Assembly (NCBI GenBank): GCA_958510875.1
Contig: OY294067.1
Location: 31,608,912-31,672,911, forward strand
Length of the DNA: 64,000 bases
Direction of reading: 5' to 3'
From: Endomychus coccineus
Lineage: Eukaryota; Arthropoda; Insecta; Coleoptera; Endomychidae
The notes beneath the pieces were generated by a model, which had not been told where the DNA came from, searched no databases, and saw nothing but the letters and a program-made list of their open reading frames with translations. Shown here piece by piece: positions 43,590 to 55,587 of the stretch; the first letter of the stretch is position 1, and each line of letters starts with the position of its first letter. Made by a program: the position numbers and the translations under genes.

Positions 43590-44015
43590 TGATTATAATT
43601 TTCTTAACCTATATATATATCTCAATTAGAACGTTGTTCTTTTTACCGAATTGTAATTCCTATTCTTCCTGCAGATATTCTCTTGGATGAATTATAATCT
43701 GCAATCAAATAGGAGATAATAAAGGAATCAACCGATGATGATTTTGGACATGTATGAAGCATGAAATCACCACTGGAGTTATTATCGGAACTTGCAAAAT
43801 TAATCTTCTTTGTCATTAATTTGTAGAATATGTAGGTTTAAATCTCATTGTAAAATTTCAAACCTTGACGAGTATCAAGAGCTGTCTGTAACTTTGCTCC
43901 TTTAGTTTTAAGAAGTGTTTTCCAATTTTTAGGTTGTCTGGGCAAGCCTGAACTTTAACGAGGTAGGTGGTTTCTTCTAAACTATGTTATAATTATTGAC
44001 GAGAAAGTAGATATA
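43590..44015. repeat. diverged fourth copy of the ~475-bp repeat
   Basis: Shares tctcaattagaacgttg, attctcttggatga, caggtaggtggttt-type landmarks with 32570-32900 in the same order. Confidence 0.65.
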
Positions 44016-44479
44016 TAGATTTCAAACAGTCTACTAGAATGGTAGGCAATGGTAGTTTACTTCGTATCATTTTATATCACAATGCCAGGATAAGCGCCAG
44101 TAATCCAGATAAGACTTATTATTCAAGATTTGTATTTCCACGAGAGTTTGAAAAAGGATTATAACAATGGCATTATTTGAGAATACTACTAGATAACACG
44201 AACCGCGATGGATTAGTACTTGTGTCTTAAAAAGATTCCAAAACTTATTCAAAATTGCATAGGTATCTGTTATTCTTTCGAATCGCCCGTTCAATTTGTC
44301 AAAAAAAAATTTCAATCAAAGGTGCACATCCTGAAGATGATATTTCAAATAATTTATGTGAATTTTTTCATAAAATATGTTTTTTTTTTATTCGTTTTGA
44401 TGAGATTATGATTGATGTTCCAAACAGTGTTTCAAGTTTTAGTATCTGCTACAATTTAAAGACTTCATTTTTTGCTATA

Positions 44480-44897
44480 CAGGGTGTATCTAAATAACAC
44501 CGAAAAAATTAAAGGGGTGATTCTGTGATGAAAATTAATGTGAGTGTTTGGTATAAATTTTTTTGAAAAAACCCTCCCAGGAAAAGTTACACCCCTTCGA
44601 AAATTAAAAAAAAAATGGTTTTTCTTTTTCATTTTCCCTGTATATCAAGCTAAAGACACGAAACTTGGTAAACTTTATCTGTCAATAAGAGTACACTTTT
44701 TGAAATTTTTTCAACCCTGAAGTATGCTTAGAAGGGGTTGATTATTTCAACCCCTAAGATATTTTTTCTTACAACTTTTTTTTAGATGAAAATTTTTTCT
44801 TTAAAAAAGTATGACTGAAAAGCCCAATTCATTGACTAACTTTTTTAACTCTACAAGTTTTTTCTAAAACTTGAGCATTTACGAGAAAAAAAATCTA
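44480..44897 (+). repeat. left TIR of the mariner
   Basis: Inverted copy of 46289-46705, ending at gagcatttacgagaaaaaaa. Such long TIRs are unusual for mariners, which mostly have 20-40 bp ends. Confidence 0.9.
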
Positions 44898-45071
44898 ATG
44901 CAATGCATTTTCAAAAAGATGAGCTAACGCGAGTGTATTTTGCGTCAAGTCTAGTGGCCTGTGCTTTGCATAAAAACATTAATACTGACACTAGGATTGT
45001 GTAGTGTCATTTTCTGTCACCCATCTTATTGTTTCACAAGTTTTATGATTGTGTATTGTAGGAAATATTAG

Positions 45072-46157
45072 TTGATTGAAAATATGAATGCATATTCGAA
45101 TTTGGAAATGGCAGATATGCATTTTACATACGGTCGTGCTAACGGTCTTTCATTGGAAGCGCAAAGACTTTATGCTGAACAGTACCCACAGCGTAGACTA
45201 CCCCATCATACTACGTTCACAACTATTCACCGACGCTTGCGGGAACGTGGTAATTTTGAAAAAAGAAGTTATGATTCTGGTCGTACTAGAGAAGTTAGAA
45301 CTGCAGCTGTAGAAGAAGCCGTACTTAATTCAATTGAAGAATTCCCAGAAACTAGTACCAGGAAAATAGCTCGTGTCCTACATGTAAGCCATTCCGTTGT
45401 TTTTAGAATTTTAAAAGAACAAATGTTGTATCCCTATCATCTTCAACGGGTGCAGGCGTTAATGATTCGAGATTTTTTACCCCGTGTGATTTTTTGTCAG
45501 TGGCTTATTAATATGATTGGCCAAACACCACAGTTCTTAGATAATATTTTATTTACTGACGAGGCGAATTTCTCAAGAGACTGTATTAGAAATTTTCACA
45601 ACAATCACCTTTGGGCTGACGAAAATCCTCATGGCTTTTTTGAAGGAAATCATCAGTATAAATTTTCATTAAACGTGTGGCTCGGAATTATTGATAATCA
45701 TTTAATTGGTCCCCATTTTCTTCCGCTACGATTAAATGGTGAAGCATATTGTCATCTCCTTGAAGAATTACCTGTTCTTCTTGAAGAGGTTCCCATTCAA
45801 ATTAGGCAACATTCATGGTTTATGCACGATGGTGCACCAGCTCATTTTAGTATACTTGCAAGAACTCACCTGGATGAGGTGTATGCCAATCAATGGATAG
45901 GTCGAGGAGGACCTGTAAACTGGCCAGCCCGCTCCCCTGACCTTAATCCTTTGGATTTTTGCATATGGGGATATCTGAAATCTTTGATATACACAAACCC
46001 AGTTGAAAATATCGATGATCTGCGAAACCGCATTGTGGCAGGGTGTGAAACTATAAGAAATTCTCCAGGAATATTTCATCGTATACGCAATTCTATGAGG
46101 AACAGGCTAGATGCTTGTATTGAAGCTGAAGGCGGTCATTTTCAACATTTATTATAA
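45072..46157 (+). CDS. mariner transposase with DUF4817-type HTH domain (DD41D)
   Basis: 361 residues, uninterrupted. Residues 8-62 (EMADMHFTYGRANGLSLEAQ then RRLPHHTTFTTIHRRLRERG) match the DUF4817 helix-turn-helix domain common in insect transposases. A second HTH follows at about 95-125 (ETSTRKIARVLHVSHSVVFR). The catalytic domain has D163 (LFTDEANFS), D253 (FMHDGAPAHF) and D295 (RSPDLNPLDFCIWG). The spacing D253-D295 is 41 residues, so the class is DD41D with aspartate as third residue. All three are present. The protein cuts and joins the element's ends at TA sites. The start at 45072 could also be the M at codon 5. An EGGHFQHLL tail is typical of this group. Confidence 0.92.
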   Translation: MIENMNAYSNLEMADMHFTYGRANGLSLEAQRLYAEQYPQRRLPHHTTFTTIHRRLRERGNFEKRSYDSGRTREVRTAAVEEAVLNSIEEFPETSTRKIARVLHVSHSVVFRILKEQMLYPYHLQRVQALMIRDFLPRVIFCQWLINMIGQTPQFLDNILFTDEANFSRDCIRNFHNNHLWADENPHGFFEGNHQYKFSLNVWLGIIDNHLIGPHFLPLRLNGEAYCHLLEELPVLLEEVPIQIRQHSWFMHDGAPAHFSILARTHLDEVYANQWIGRGGPVNWPARSPDLNPLDFCIWGYLKSLIYTNPVENIDDLRNRIVAGCETIRNSPGIFHRIRNSMRNRLDACIEAEGGHFQHLL

Positions 46158-46288
46158 TTGTATTGTCGATATTCGACAGGTTTTTGTTCATTGTTTGTTC
46201 ACTTTTGTTTTTAGTTGTAGAAGTCTCATAATCATAATCATAATTTGGTTGGCTGTTGTTTAATAAAATGCTATTTTACATGAGCTTA

Positions 46289-46705
46289 TTTATTTTTTTC
46301 TCATAAATGCTCAAGTTTTAGAAAAAACTTGTAGAGTTAAAAAAGTTAGTCAATGAATTGGGCTTTTCAGTCATACTTTTTTAAAGAAAAAATTTTCATC
46401 TAAAAAAAATTTGTAAGAAAAAATATCTTAGGGGTTGAAATAATCAACCCCTTCTAAGCATACTTCAGGGTTGAAAAAATTTCAAAAAGTGTACTCTTAT
46501 TGACAGATAATGTTTACCAAGTTTCGTGTCTTTAGCTTGATATACAGGGAAAATGAAAAAGAAAAACCATTTTTTTTTTAATTTTCGAAGGGGTGTAACT
46601 TTTCCGGGGAGGGTTTTTTCAAAAAATTTTATGCCAAACACTCACATTAATTTTCATCACAGAATCACCCCTTTAATTTTTTCGGTGTTATTTAGATACA
46701 CCCTG
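46289..46705 (-). repeat. right TIR of the mariner
   Basis: Inverted copy of 44480-44897, ending with the complement of CAGGGTGTATC at a TA. Confidence 0.9.
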
Positions 46706-46898
46706 TAGATGAAATTATACATTCTAAATTTAGTTGGCTTTTAAGAAAGTGGTCACAATTTGATTGTATTATCAGTTATATGAATTCTTTAAGCACAGTA
46801 AAAGATATTATTAAAATATTAGAGATTCTTATATTAGCCAGCAAAAATTTGGGAGAATCTTTTGACAGTTTGGCAGATGACGATAATACTGGCTTATA

Positions 46899-47464
46899 CA
46901 GGCTGGTACAGTTTATATCATCAGGATTTCACCAGCCAATAGCTTATCGAAAAATAAAGCTACTTTGTATAGTAAAATATGATCGAATTTTGTTTCCTTT
47001 TTGATTTACAGGTTAAAGAAAATAAATTATTTTAAATAATTTGTTATAAATTAATAATGAAAAAAGGTAACCTCCTGAAATTTTGCATAGATCTTTTTTT
47101 TTGTATTCTTTATCAAATAGTGGTTGTAATTATTTTATTTACAACATAGAGGCGTGCGAACGGGTTCCCTCAAAAATACATTATTCGAAAAAATGTACGC
47201 TACTGTTTTTTTTAGAGCACCTGCAACTGAAGAGATGATTTGCCATTCAATTTAGAACCTTTTTTGTATCTTACAATTTTTTGATGACTCAACTCAAAAC
47301 AAAAAAATAACATTATTAATTTATAACAAATTATTTAAAATAATTAATTTTCTTCAAATCAAAAAGGAAATAAAATTCGACCATAGTTTATTATACAAAC
47401 TACCTTTATTTTTCGATGAACTATTGCCTGGTGAAATCCTGATGATATAAACTGGACCATCCTG
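46899..47464. mobile_element. mariner-type MITE (566 bp) with about 160-bp inverted arms
   Basis: Ends CAGGCTGGTACAG and CTGGACCATCCTG with TA on both sides (46897-46898, 47465-47466). The arms, about 46899-47059 and 47312-47464, are inverted copies (gtttatatcatcaggatttc). No coding capacity. It interrupts the unidentified reading frame that begins at 44255. Confidence 0.8.
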
Positions 47465-47570
47465 TATTAGTATCGGAAGAAAACATTCTCATAAAAAAGC
47501 AACAATTTCTTAGAGACCAACTAAATCTTGGATTGTCCAAACGTCATTTTTACTCTTGGATGATTTTATG

Positions 47571-47886
47571 CTAAGGTCAGCTTAAATTTTTTCCAATTTC
47601 CTGGGGCTTATAATTGTATTAGTAGTCTTGAATTCCGACTATCTTACGGTAATTGTAGTCACAAATTATTTATAAATGTAATTTTAAACTTTATTCAAAA
47701 ACAAATTAAATTTGAATACAACGCATATCATATCACAAATTTTAGGCGATGACCTTCCATTCTCTTGACTACCATACAAACTCGAGCATCAAAAACTAAG
47801 CAAGAGTAATGAGTTGTTTGCCATGAGACATGGAGGGGCCATAAAATGTGATTCTAAAACAAAAGGGTTTACATCCTGCACAGTTA
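47571..47886. other. AT-rich spacer, nothing recognised
   Basis: No open frame of note and no clear repeat boundary before the foldback element that starts near 47887. Confidence 0.4.
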
Positions 47887-50258
47887 TCCTATTCCATATG
47901 AAAACAACACTCGTTCCCAGGTCACCATCGGGGATGGCCCTGAAAGTTTTTTCTACCTTTTCTACATTGACAAATATGATGGTTTCCGAAAATTCGGGTC
48001 TTAAGTGTCGATATTGCGCCGAGGAGAACAATATGAAGTTTTTTTGGTCTTTTTTAAGTCAAAAATAAAATTCGTCTTATTATCGTAAAATATTCGAAAA
48101 TTAGCCTAAAAAATTTTTTGAAAGTACATAATCGATCGGAAATTTTCCGTAGAATACGATGCTGTAGTCTGATTAGATATCTTACAAGGAAAATCCGGAA
48201 AATTGGAAAAACAGTTTTTTTATTCATCCCCAAAATACCTATATTTTAATTTCCTTCTAACCTGGCTAAACTCACAAAATGTGTCTACTTTAAGGCGAAA
48301 ATGGTCCGGTAGTGACTTTGGCCCAATTTCACCACAATTTTCACTGTTTTCCAGAATTTTACCGATTTTTCTTAAAAAAAAAACATTTCATTGCCCACAA
48401 TGTAACCAATCGACACCACTAAAAAATTCTAAGCAATTTTTCTCAATTCTCAGACAATTTGTCAAACTCGCAATTGGTTGTAGGTCTGATCACGAAATAT
48501 AGTAAAATACGGATTTTTAAATTATTATAAATTCCTTTATTATAATCCAAAAGATTACATTCATATCCATAAATTTTTCCGTAACAAATTAGACTAATAT
48601 TAAACATCAATATTCAAGTGAGGATGAACTTTTCTTTTGCATATATTGCTTAAATTTGCTTTTCGTGTGACCAAGAAGTTTTATTCGCACAATGTTTCCT
48701 TTCGTTTCAACCGTCACTACTGATAAAATATTGTTATAACCAATGAGGACTTTTTGCTCCTCAGCTGGCCACTTATAATGTTTTTAATAACTGTATTAGA
48801 AGTAAAATTTCAGCTACAAGGAAAAAATAGATCAAATGTATTTGCAATAAAACCTAGTTCCCATGTATCATTCATCACAAACGTTACGTATGTATTGCCA
48901 GCCCATTCGTAAGACACTTTGTTAATTAAGTCAAAAATGAGATCGTAACTTAAGTCATAGCTCACATCTTCGCATGCTAGTGTAGTTTCATTGATGGGTG
49001 TGAATTAATGATATCGCCTGGTTCCAGGGACAGTTTGTACTTTAGGTAATGAACTTTCTCTAAACGCATCAATTTCATTCTTTCCAACTATAAAAGATTC
49101 TATTGTCAATCATTTATGTTTACAAAATTCGTACAGGTCGTCCATATTCAAAATTTGATTATTGACTGACCGAGTCAGACTTTTTTTGCAGCATTTCTCT
49201 TGAAAGTTCCACCTACGCGCCATCACACGGAGATTTTCCATGTGAAGTTGCAAAGAAATTCCCTTTTGCACCAAGTTGATACATTTTTTCATGTTGACAT
49301 AAAAAATTGTAATCTGAGAAATATTCAACTCTTTTTATATTAGGGAATGGTTTTTTTACATAATTTACTAAGGATTTAATGTAAACATTAACTTTGAAAA
49401 CATCATGTTTCAAATCTTCTGTCAGAAAGCATAAACTTTTATTTTTCAACTTGCCTCTTCATCTTAATAGCAAATTACAGTTCGGTGAAGCGAGCAAGAA
49501 TTCTTGGACCAATAACTACTTTGAATTTCATCTTGAATTATAAAATTGTAATTTTGACTAAAATCTACTAGAATTACGCCTTACTTCTATTATTCATTCA
49601 GCAAAGAAAAAAAAAATCGTTTCCTTAAGAAACTTGGACACTTCGAGATCAGACCTACAACCAATTGCATGTTTGACAGTTTTTTACGTAAAATTGTCTG
49701 AGAATTGAGAAAAACTGCTTAGGATTTCTTCCTGGGGTCGTTTGGCAACATTGTAAGCAATAAAATAGGTTTTTTTTAAGAAAAATCGTCAAAAAATCTG
49801 AAAAAGTCTGGGCTAGTCACTACCATACCATTTTCGCCTTAAAGTAGACACATATTGTGAGAGTTTTGCCAGGTTAGAAAAAATTTAAAATATAGGTAGG
49901 TATTTTGGCAAATGAATTTTCAAAAAAAAAAGTCTTTCCCATTTTCCAGATTTTCCTTGCAACATATCTCTAATCAGACTGCAGCATCGTATTCTACGGA
50001 AAATTTTCGATCAATTATGTACTTTAAAAAAAAAATGTGGTTAATTTTCGAATATTTTACGATAATAAGACGAATTTTATTTTTTACTTAAAAAAGGGCA
50101 AAAAAACTTCATTATGTTCTCCTCGGCGCAATATCGACACTTAAGACCCGAAATTTCGGGAATCGTCATATTTGTCAATGTAGAAAAGGTAGAAACAACT
50201 TTCAGGGCGATCCTCAAGAGTGACCTGGGAACGAACGCTGATTTCATATGGAATACCT
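47887..50258 (-). mobile_element. transposon with about 610-bp inverted repeats and a decayed minus-strand gene
   Basis: Arms about 47887-48500 and 49635-50258 are inverted copies, readily seen in cgatattgcgccgaggag / ctcctcggcgcaatatcg and ggttgtaggtctgatc / gatcagacctacaacc. The core holds minus-strand coding remnants. The outer ends are near attccatatgaaa; a target duplication could not be defined. The superfamily is not assigned. Confidence 0.75.
49110..49449 (-). pseudogene. transposon-encoded protein remnant with an SHGKSPCDG motif
   Basis: Two overlapping minus-strand phases. The first contains VEYFSDYNFLCQHEKM and ends FFATSHGKSPCDGA; the second continues RSVNNQILNMDDLYEFCK. I know the FxATSHGKxxCDG pattern from widespread animal transposon proteins but cannot name the superfamily. 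The break after CDG is a frameshift. Further decayed coding may reach 48600. Confidence 0.5.
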
Positions 50259-50920
50259 CTTATATATTTTACAGATTATTGAAATATCATGATTAACGAT
50301 TCACATGGTACATATTTCCAAGTTTTATAATATATAGAATTATTCATTATTCTCAGAGTAATGCAACGAGAGTCTTAAATTCAATAGTATCCATTGCATG
50401 AATTATCCAGAGTTTATTCAATTGGCCATCAGATTATTAAAAATCTACAATTTTTTATTTGAACGGTTTTCCTGACGAATGCAACATATCATTAATAAAC
50501 GATGCATGAATTCATTATATTCAATTTGACATTATTGCTCAAACCTCAAATTTGCGGATATTCCAATTTAAATATCCAGACTGTTCTTTTTTATCAGAAT
50601 AAGTGCCCTCCTGACAAAAAAGGTATCATTCGATCATCAATGTACAGACAAACTAACTGGGAGTTCATAAAATGGTTATTATTTGAATCTCCATATTTGA
50701 ACACATTTCAGACTATGCTTCTCCAAGTAGTGAAGAACCGAATCATAATGTTATTATTCATTATTCATCAGATTTCCAAAATTTCCATTTCAAAAATACA
50801 TTATTTGTATAGACTGCCACTTAAAATAATTCCTAAAATTGAGTTTTTGAATGAGAAAAGTGGTTTAGATTCGAATTAACATCGGAACAAATCATCTCTT
50901 GACTGAAAAGTATCGATATA
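50259..50920. other. dispersed repeat sequence also present at 43095-43400 and 51830-52090
   Basis: tatatattttacagattattgaaatatcatga at 50262 onward recurs near 43107, and sequence around cctcaaatttgcggatattcc recurs at 51960. A 125-codon open frame at 50502-50879 has no recognisable feature. This is likely an old repeat family. Confidence 0.45.
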
Positions 50921-51828
50921 CAGGGTGTTTCAGAAAGACCTCCCGTAAATGCAGGGGACGGTTGATTTTACAAAAATAATCAGATTTTTCATATAATCTA
51001 TGGTCCTATCTTCTTTCGTTTCGGAGATACAAGACGTTGAATTAAAATTTTTTTAAACTAAATTTTGCTGTAGCTCCTGTGCAGTTACAGATATTTTGTT
51101 GAAATCTGGTACTTAGAGGTTTCAGAGAACGCCGAATAAGATGGCTTAGTTAGTTTCAGATTATGCGTAGAGGGCGCTGGGTGTGCGATTTTTCGGCGTT
51201 TCTTTTAGCCTTAATTTTTTTGAAAATAATTTTTTTGTTTTCTTTTCACATTTTTCTGGTTTATAATTTTAAAGGTTGGACAATTTTACATCATTTTGGT
51301 TCAAAGCTCATTGGCATACCGACCTTGATAAGAGTGGGGGAAGCTATTGAAAGTGTAATAATTTAAATCGATGTAGTTTCTGAACGACTCATTCGATTTT
51401 AGTAAACCAGTTTGTATAGAAGAGAAGGTACGTACTTTCAATTGTCGTATCTATTGGTACACGATAAATCCTGATAAAATTGCTAGAGGGCGTAATTTGT
51501 AATTATCACGGTTTTATAAATTTCATCTCAAAAACTTAAGTCATACGATATAGCTTTGACACGATAATCGGAAATTAGATTAAATTTCCAGAAAAAACTG
51601 AACACCGCAGATCGATATTTTTTTGTTTCAAAGTTCGAGAAAAACTCGTTTAAATGAACATACGCGATTTCGGTAGTAAGTAAGTAAATTTGTTAATGAG
51701 TTTTGGTTTTTTCTTTGTGTATCTACGAAACGAAAGAAGATAGGACCATAGTTTATCTGAAAAATCTGATTATTTTTGTAAAATCTACCGTCCCCTGCAT
51801 TTACGGGAGGGCCTTCTGAAACATCCTG
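50921..51828. mobile_element. mariner-type MITE (908 bp) with about 120-bp TIRs
   Basis: Ends CAGGGTGTTTCAGAAAGACC and GGCCTTCTGAAACATCCTG, flanked by TA (50919-50920, 51829-51830). The TIRs extend through cctgcatttacggga and gataggaccata to about 51045 on the left. No transposase inside. Confidence 0.88.
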
Positions 51829-51830
51829 TA

Positions 51831-53679
51831 TAGACTGAGTTCATAAATTGTCTATTTCAAACTCAATATTTCAGCAGATTATTAGATTTCAGACTATGCT
51901 TCTTCCAGTAATGAAGAACTGAATCATAATGCATTAAATTCACTTTATTATTTCTCATACCTCAAATTTGCAGATATTCCAATTCGAATATACAAACTGT
52001 TCGTTTTTATTTTTATCTACTACTACTACTAAAATCAATGTGATCAGTGATTTATATTTGGGATTCATCAGAATAAGTTCCCATATTTTTCCAATATTCG
52101 TTTTTTAATGTACATGTTCGTTTTTGTAGTTGGACAATTAATATACCCAATTACACTCTCCTTGGTTACCTTATGCCAAAATATATTATATTGGCAATTC
52201 TATTTACAATTATTGTGAAAAAGAATTAATAAATTGCATACCTAATTAAATTAGTAATGTTGTGATAAATTTCATGTTTGTATAAGCTGTGATACTTGTC
52301 TTGGTTTGTTGATTTCTGCATAATTCTAGTAGAATGTGTATTTATTTCATCAATCAAAATGTATTTTAGAACTAAGATTGAAATTGACTGTATATCTTTC
52401 ATAATTAAATGTTTGGGTGTGGGGTTTATTCAATTTGGGATATATAGCAGCTAGCTTCAGTTCAGGAAGCTTAGCTAACCAAAATGCTCGAGCAACTCGC
52501 ATATTTTGCCATCTATTAGCAAGTACTAGAACTTGATGAATTTTAGATGTCAAAAATGGATTAACCATAGATTTAAAGTTTTGTGAATTTCTCTAGCATA
52601 GAATGGTAGTAAAATCCATTGTATTGAAATATTCATAGAGCAAAGTATTTTATCCTTAGCATAGAACAAGATTCTTGATAAATTCATAGATTTAAAGTAT
52701 ATAGAATTGCATAGCAGAGCTAAATTTGGTTAAATATTCTATTGTTGAATTATCCATAGATTAAAAAAGTATTTATATAGATCTAGCATAGAACAACAGT
52801 ATTGTTACCATAGATCTAAAGTATTTAAGATTCTCTAGCATAAAGTCATTTTATGGCCGATATAATGTGTTGGGTATTTATGAATTATGATATAACCACA
52901 AATTTGATTCGGGCTTATGGTTCTACCAATAAGGCTAGAGTTTTTATCGTATATTTCTCTAATTAGGTTGATGCGTATATGAGTGAGACTTTGTTTAGTT
53001 TTGGAGTCTCTCTGCTAGTATATATAGCCTCAAACAATAGTCAAAGTATACTGACTATGGCCTCAAACAGGTTTCGTTTTCTTGTAAATAACAATTTTTG
53101 TTGTTCTTTTGAGTAACTGATTTTTGAACAACCATCAATATGTTTCATATAGAAGAAACACATTTTGCCTCCTCAAGATATCTTAGTTTTGAAAGACTGG
53201 CAAGTTCTTCATTCAGGTCAGCTTTTAATAGAAGTATTTTGAAAAGCATCAAGTTTTGATCAATTCTTGAGATACCTAGGATTCTGCAGATATAGTGTAC
53301 CTCTCCTGTATCTAATCTATGAGTGTACCTTTTTTCTTCCACAACTCAATATTTCAGAAGAATTTCAAAGCAATTGGTTCATATTGTTGTAACTCAACAG
53401 TATGAAACTTGAAAGGTCTTGTATGCCTAAGCAACAATAAAAATGAGGCAGCAGACTGGCCTGAGAGGGTGCAGCTTGAAAAATTATCGATGTAGAGCCA
53501 GTGTTTAGCATATCTGCAAGCACAGCTAAAATCTCTTATCGTGGACTGAAAGTTGAATACTCTGTCAAACATAACCAGGTTTAGCCCACTAAACTGTTTT
53601 GTTATAAACTTGTTGAAAACAATAGCTGAAATATATCGAAAGCAAAGCAGATTGAACAATCTACTCTAATTTGGTCTAT
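51831..53679. other. no gene recognised; degenerate repeats at 52540-52860
   Basis: Bases 52540-52860 contain several imperfect copies of a phrase like tctagcatagaac...atagatttaaagtatt, roughly 60-90 bp apart. Short minus-strand open frames (52350-52568, 53354-53659) show no known features. Confidence 0.4.
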
Positions 53680-53900
53680 ACATAGAACTCTGCCACTTAA
53701 ACCACTGTCTAAGAAGACTTGGCTTAATAGAAGATGCTAAATGTTGACTATGTCTTTAGGATGATGAAATGACAGAACACGTTCACTGTGAATGCCCAGC
53801 TGGGGAAAGAAAAATCAACGGCCTTATAAAAAATTCTGAACTTGCTGAATGAACTATAATTAGAAGTGAGCCACAATAGATGACTTAGTTGTGGTAGAGA
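53680..53900 (+). pseudogene. LINE 3' end remnant (C-terminal zinc-knuckle region)
   Basis: Reads CLRRLGLIEDAKC then LCL, then DDEMTEHVHCECPAGERK, with stops replacing some residues. This is the C..C...H....C layout seen at the C terminus of RNase H-bearing LINEs, as in copies A and B at 39030-39130. Highly decayed. Confidence 0.5.
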
Positions 53901-55329
53901 AGAAACCTAAACTATTTCTTCCACTACAATCAGTAAGTCAGATGATGTTTGAAATTCTCTTCTCTCTCTGCATAATTACTTTTGAATAATTTAATTGCAT
54001 CTCGCACTGGTTCGAATTCTAGGATCATTGAAAGTACAAGTTTAGAATGAATTTGATCATAATTAGCAAACAAATTTTCATTTTATTGGTTGCAAATCAA
54101 AATCAAGCTGAAGACTAGAATATTTGCATTGCATAGTTTAAACAATGTTTGGAATTGTTTAAAGTAAATCTTCATATTACATATTGTTTCGTACTCATTG
54201 AGGAGTAATGATTTCGAAGGACCAGTGTAATTTTGATTGAGATAATACAAACTGTTATGTTGAATTAAAAACACTTGGTAATTATAAAATCTATATTACA
54301 ACAACAAACTTATAACAATGCTGAACAGAATGGTAGTTCTTAGACTCTTTTATTATATCTAGATAGTCGTACCGAATATGAAATGTTACTGTTTTTGATG
54401 GCTACTAGAGACTAACGGCTGGGGTAGTTTTCCCTCACCGTTTCTAGCGTCATCTTATACTTTAAGTACGCTCGTACTTAACACATATAATTTATTCTTA
54501 TTGAATTGAGGATCTGAATACATCCTCCATAAATTTCCAAAAGAGGTCACTATTCACCAGGAAAGAATTATTTCTAACTTACATTCCAGTTGCTAGCAAT
54601 AGTAATTATTATCCAACTACTGTTCGAATGAGTTTCTGCTTTCTATAAGATTCATAATCATATTTATCCATGAAAATTTTAAACTCTTGCTAGAGAAAGT
54701 AGTTAAGTAATGAAGAAAGTTGCACTTGACTGTAAAGGTAGGTATGGGTATGATGAAACTAGAAAATTTTCCTTATGTTTAAAATGCAAGTCATTGTTAA
54801 AAACTAATTGATCATACTCTGGAATTTCAATTTCATCTTTTAAAAAACTATTTTTTCCATAATTTATTATTACAACTCGATATTCTAAATTATCAAGCAA
54901 AAATGTTTGCTCTCATTTTCAAGTAAAACTGCAATATCGGCTATATTATTGCAATTTCTGAGCTTGTAGGGTTTATGTCGGATAATTCCCCAGGTTAACA
55001 TAATGGAATATTGATTTCAACCAAAATGTCGAGTGTTTGTGGGTATAAATCTTAACAATTTGAAGATAATTTCATAAATATGTTCCTTTGACGGGATTAA
55101 TTGATGAAATTGAAATTTCGTATTCAATAATAGCGTTCATCGTAGTAAGAGTAATTCAAGTGTTCCATTTCGATATTTATATGTAATTGTATTCAAATTT
55201 GGAGGCATTTCAACATAGTGTAAGATGTGTTGCCTACCCAATCATACAAAGCTAGAATGTTTTCGAATTCTTCAATCTGAGAACATAGAAAAAAGTGATT
55301 GTTACGTCATTAACATACACTGCAGCGAC
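53901..55329. other. AT-rich DNA, no gene recognised
   Basis: Only short open frames. No repeat boundaries found apart from the MITE that starts at 55330. Confidence 0.4.
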
Positions 55330-55587
55330 CATAGAGATCATATAGTATAGGGGGGTAAAGCCCAGTCTTAACGCGAGGTTTCAAAAACTTATCCGTTCCC
55401 CAGTCACATTTGAAATATGAAAGTAACTATAGTACACGAGGTCATCTAAGCGCGCGGTTGTAGGAGAGTAAGGGGAACGAGTTAAAATACTGCAGAGTAG
55501 GGTAAGTCGCGTAAGATCGAACATGGTACGCAACGAATACATAGGCTATATAGGGGCTTTACACCTCTCTACTATAGGATCTCTATG
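55330..55587. mobile_element. CATAGA hAT-type MITE, copy 1 (258 bp)
   Basis: Starts CATAGAGATCATATAGTATA and ends with the complement (gatctctatg). It is flanked by gcagcgac/acagcgac, 7 of 8 identical. Internal landmarks (gtaaagccc, taacgcgaggttt, gcgtaagatcgaacatgg) are shared with copies 3 and 4. Confidence 0.85.

Larger units (their letters stand above)
44480..46705 (+). mobile_element. mariner-superfamily transposon, DD41D, apparently intact
   Basis: Ends CAGGGTGTATCTAAATAACA and its complement, flanked by TA (44478-44479 and 46706-46707). The inverted repeats are about 418 bp (44480-44897 and 46289-46705) with only a few differences, for example a CCCAGG/CCGGGG change. The full-length transposase gene lies between them. 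An intact gene plus near-identical TIRs suggests recent activity. Confidence 0.92.
44255..47570 (+). pseudogene. unidentified reading frame split by a mariner and a MITE
   Basis: Frame segment 44255-44479 ends ...YNLKTSFFAI at the TA where the mariner inserted. Reading on at 46708, without the element and one TA, continues in phase as DEIIHSKFSWLLRKWSQFD and on to ADDDNTG at 46897, where the MITE begins. After the MITE (47467) an open frame continues VSEENILIKKQQFLRDQ to about 47570 in a shifted phase. No family is recognised. Collinearity across two insertions indicates real coding DNA, either a decayed host gene or the body of an older transposon. Confidence 0.45.
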
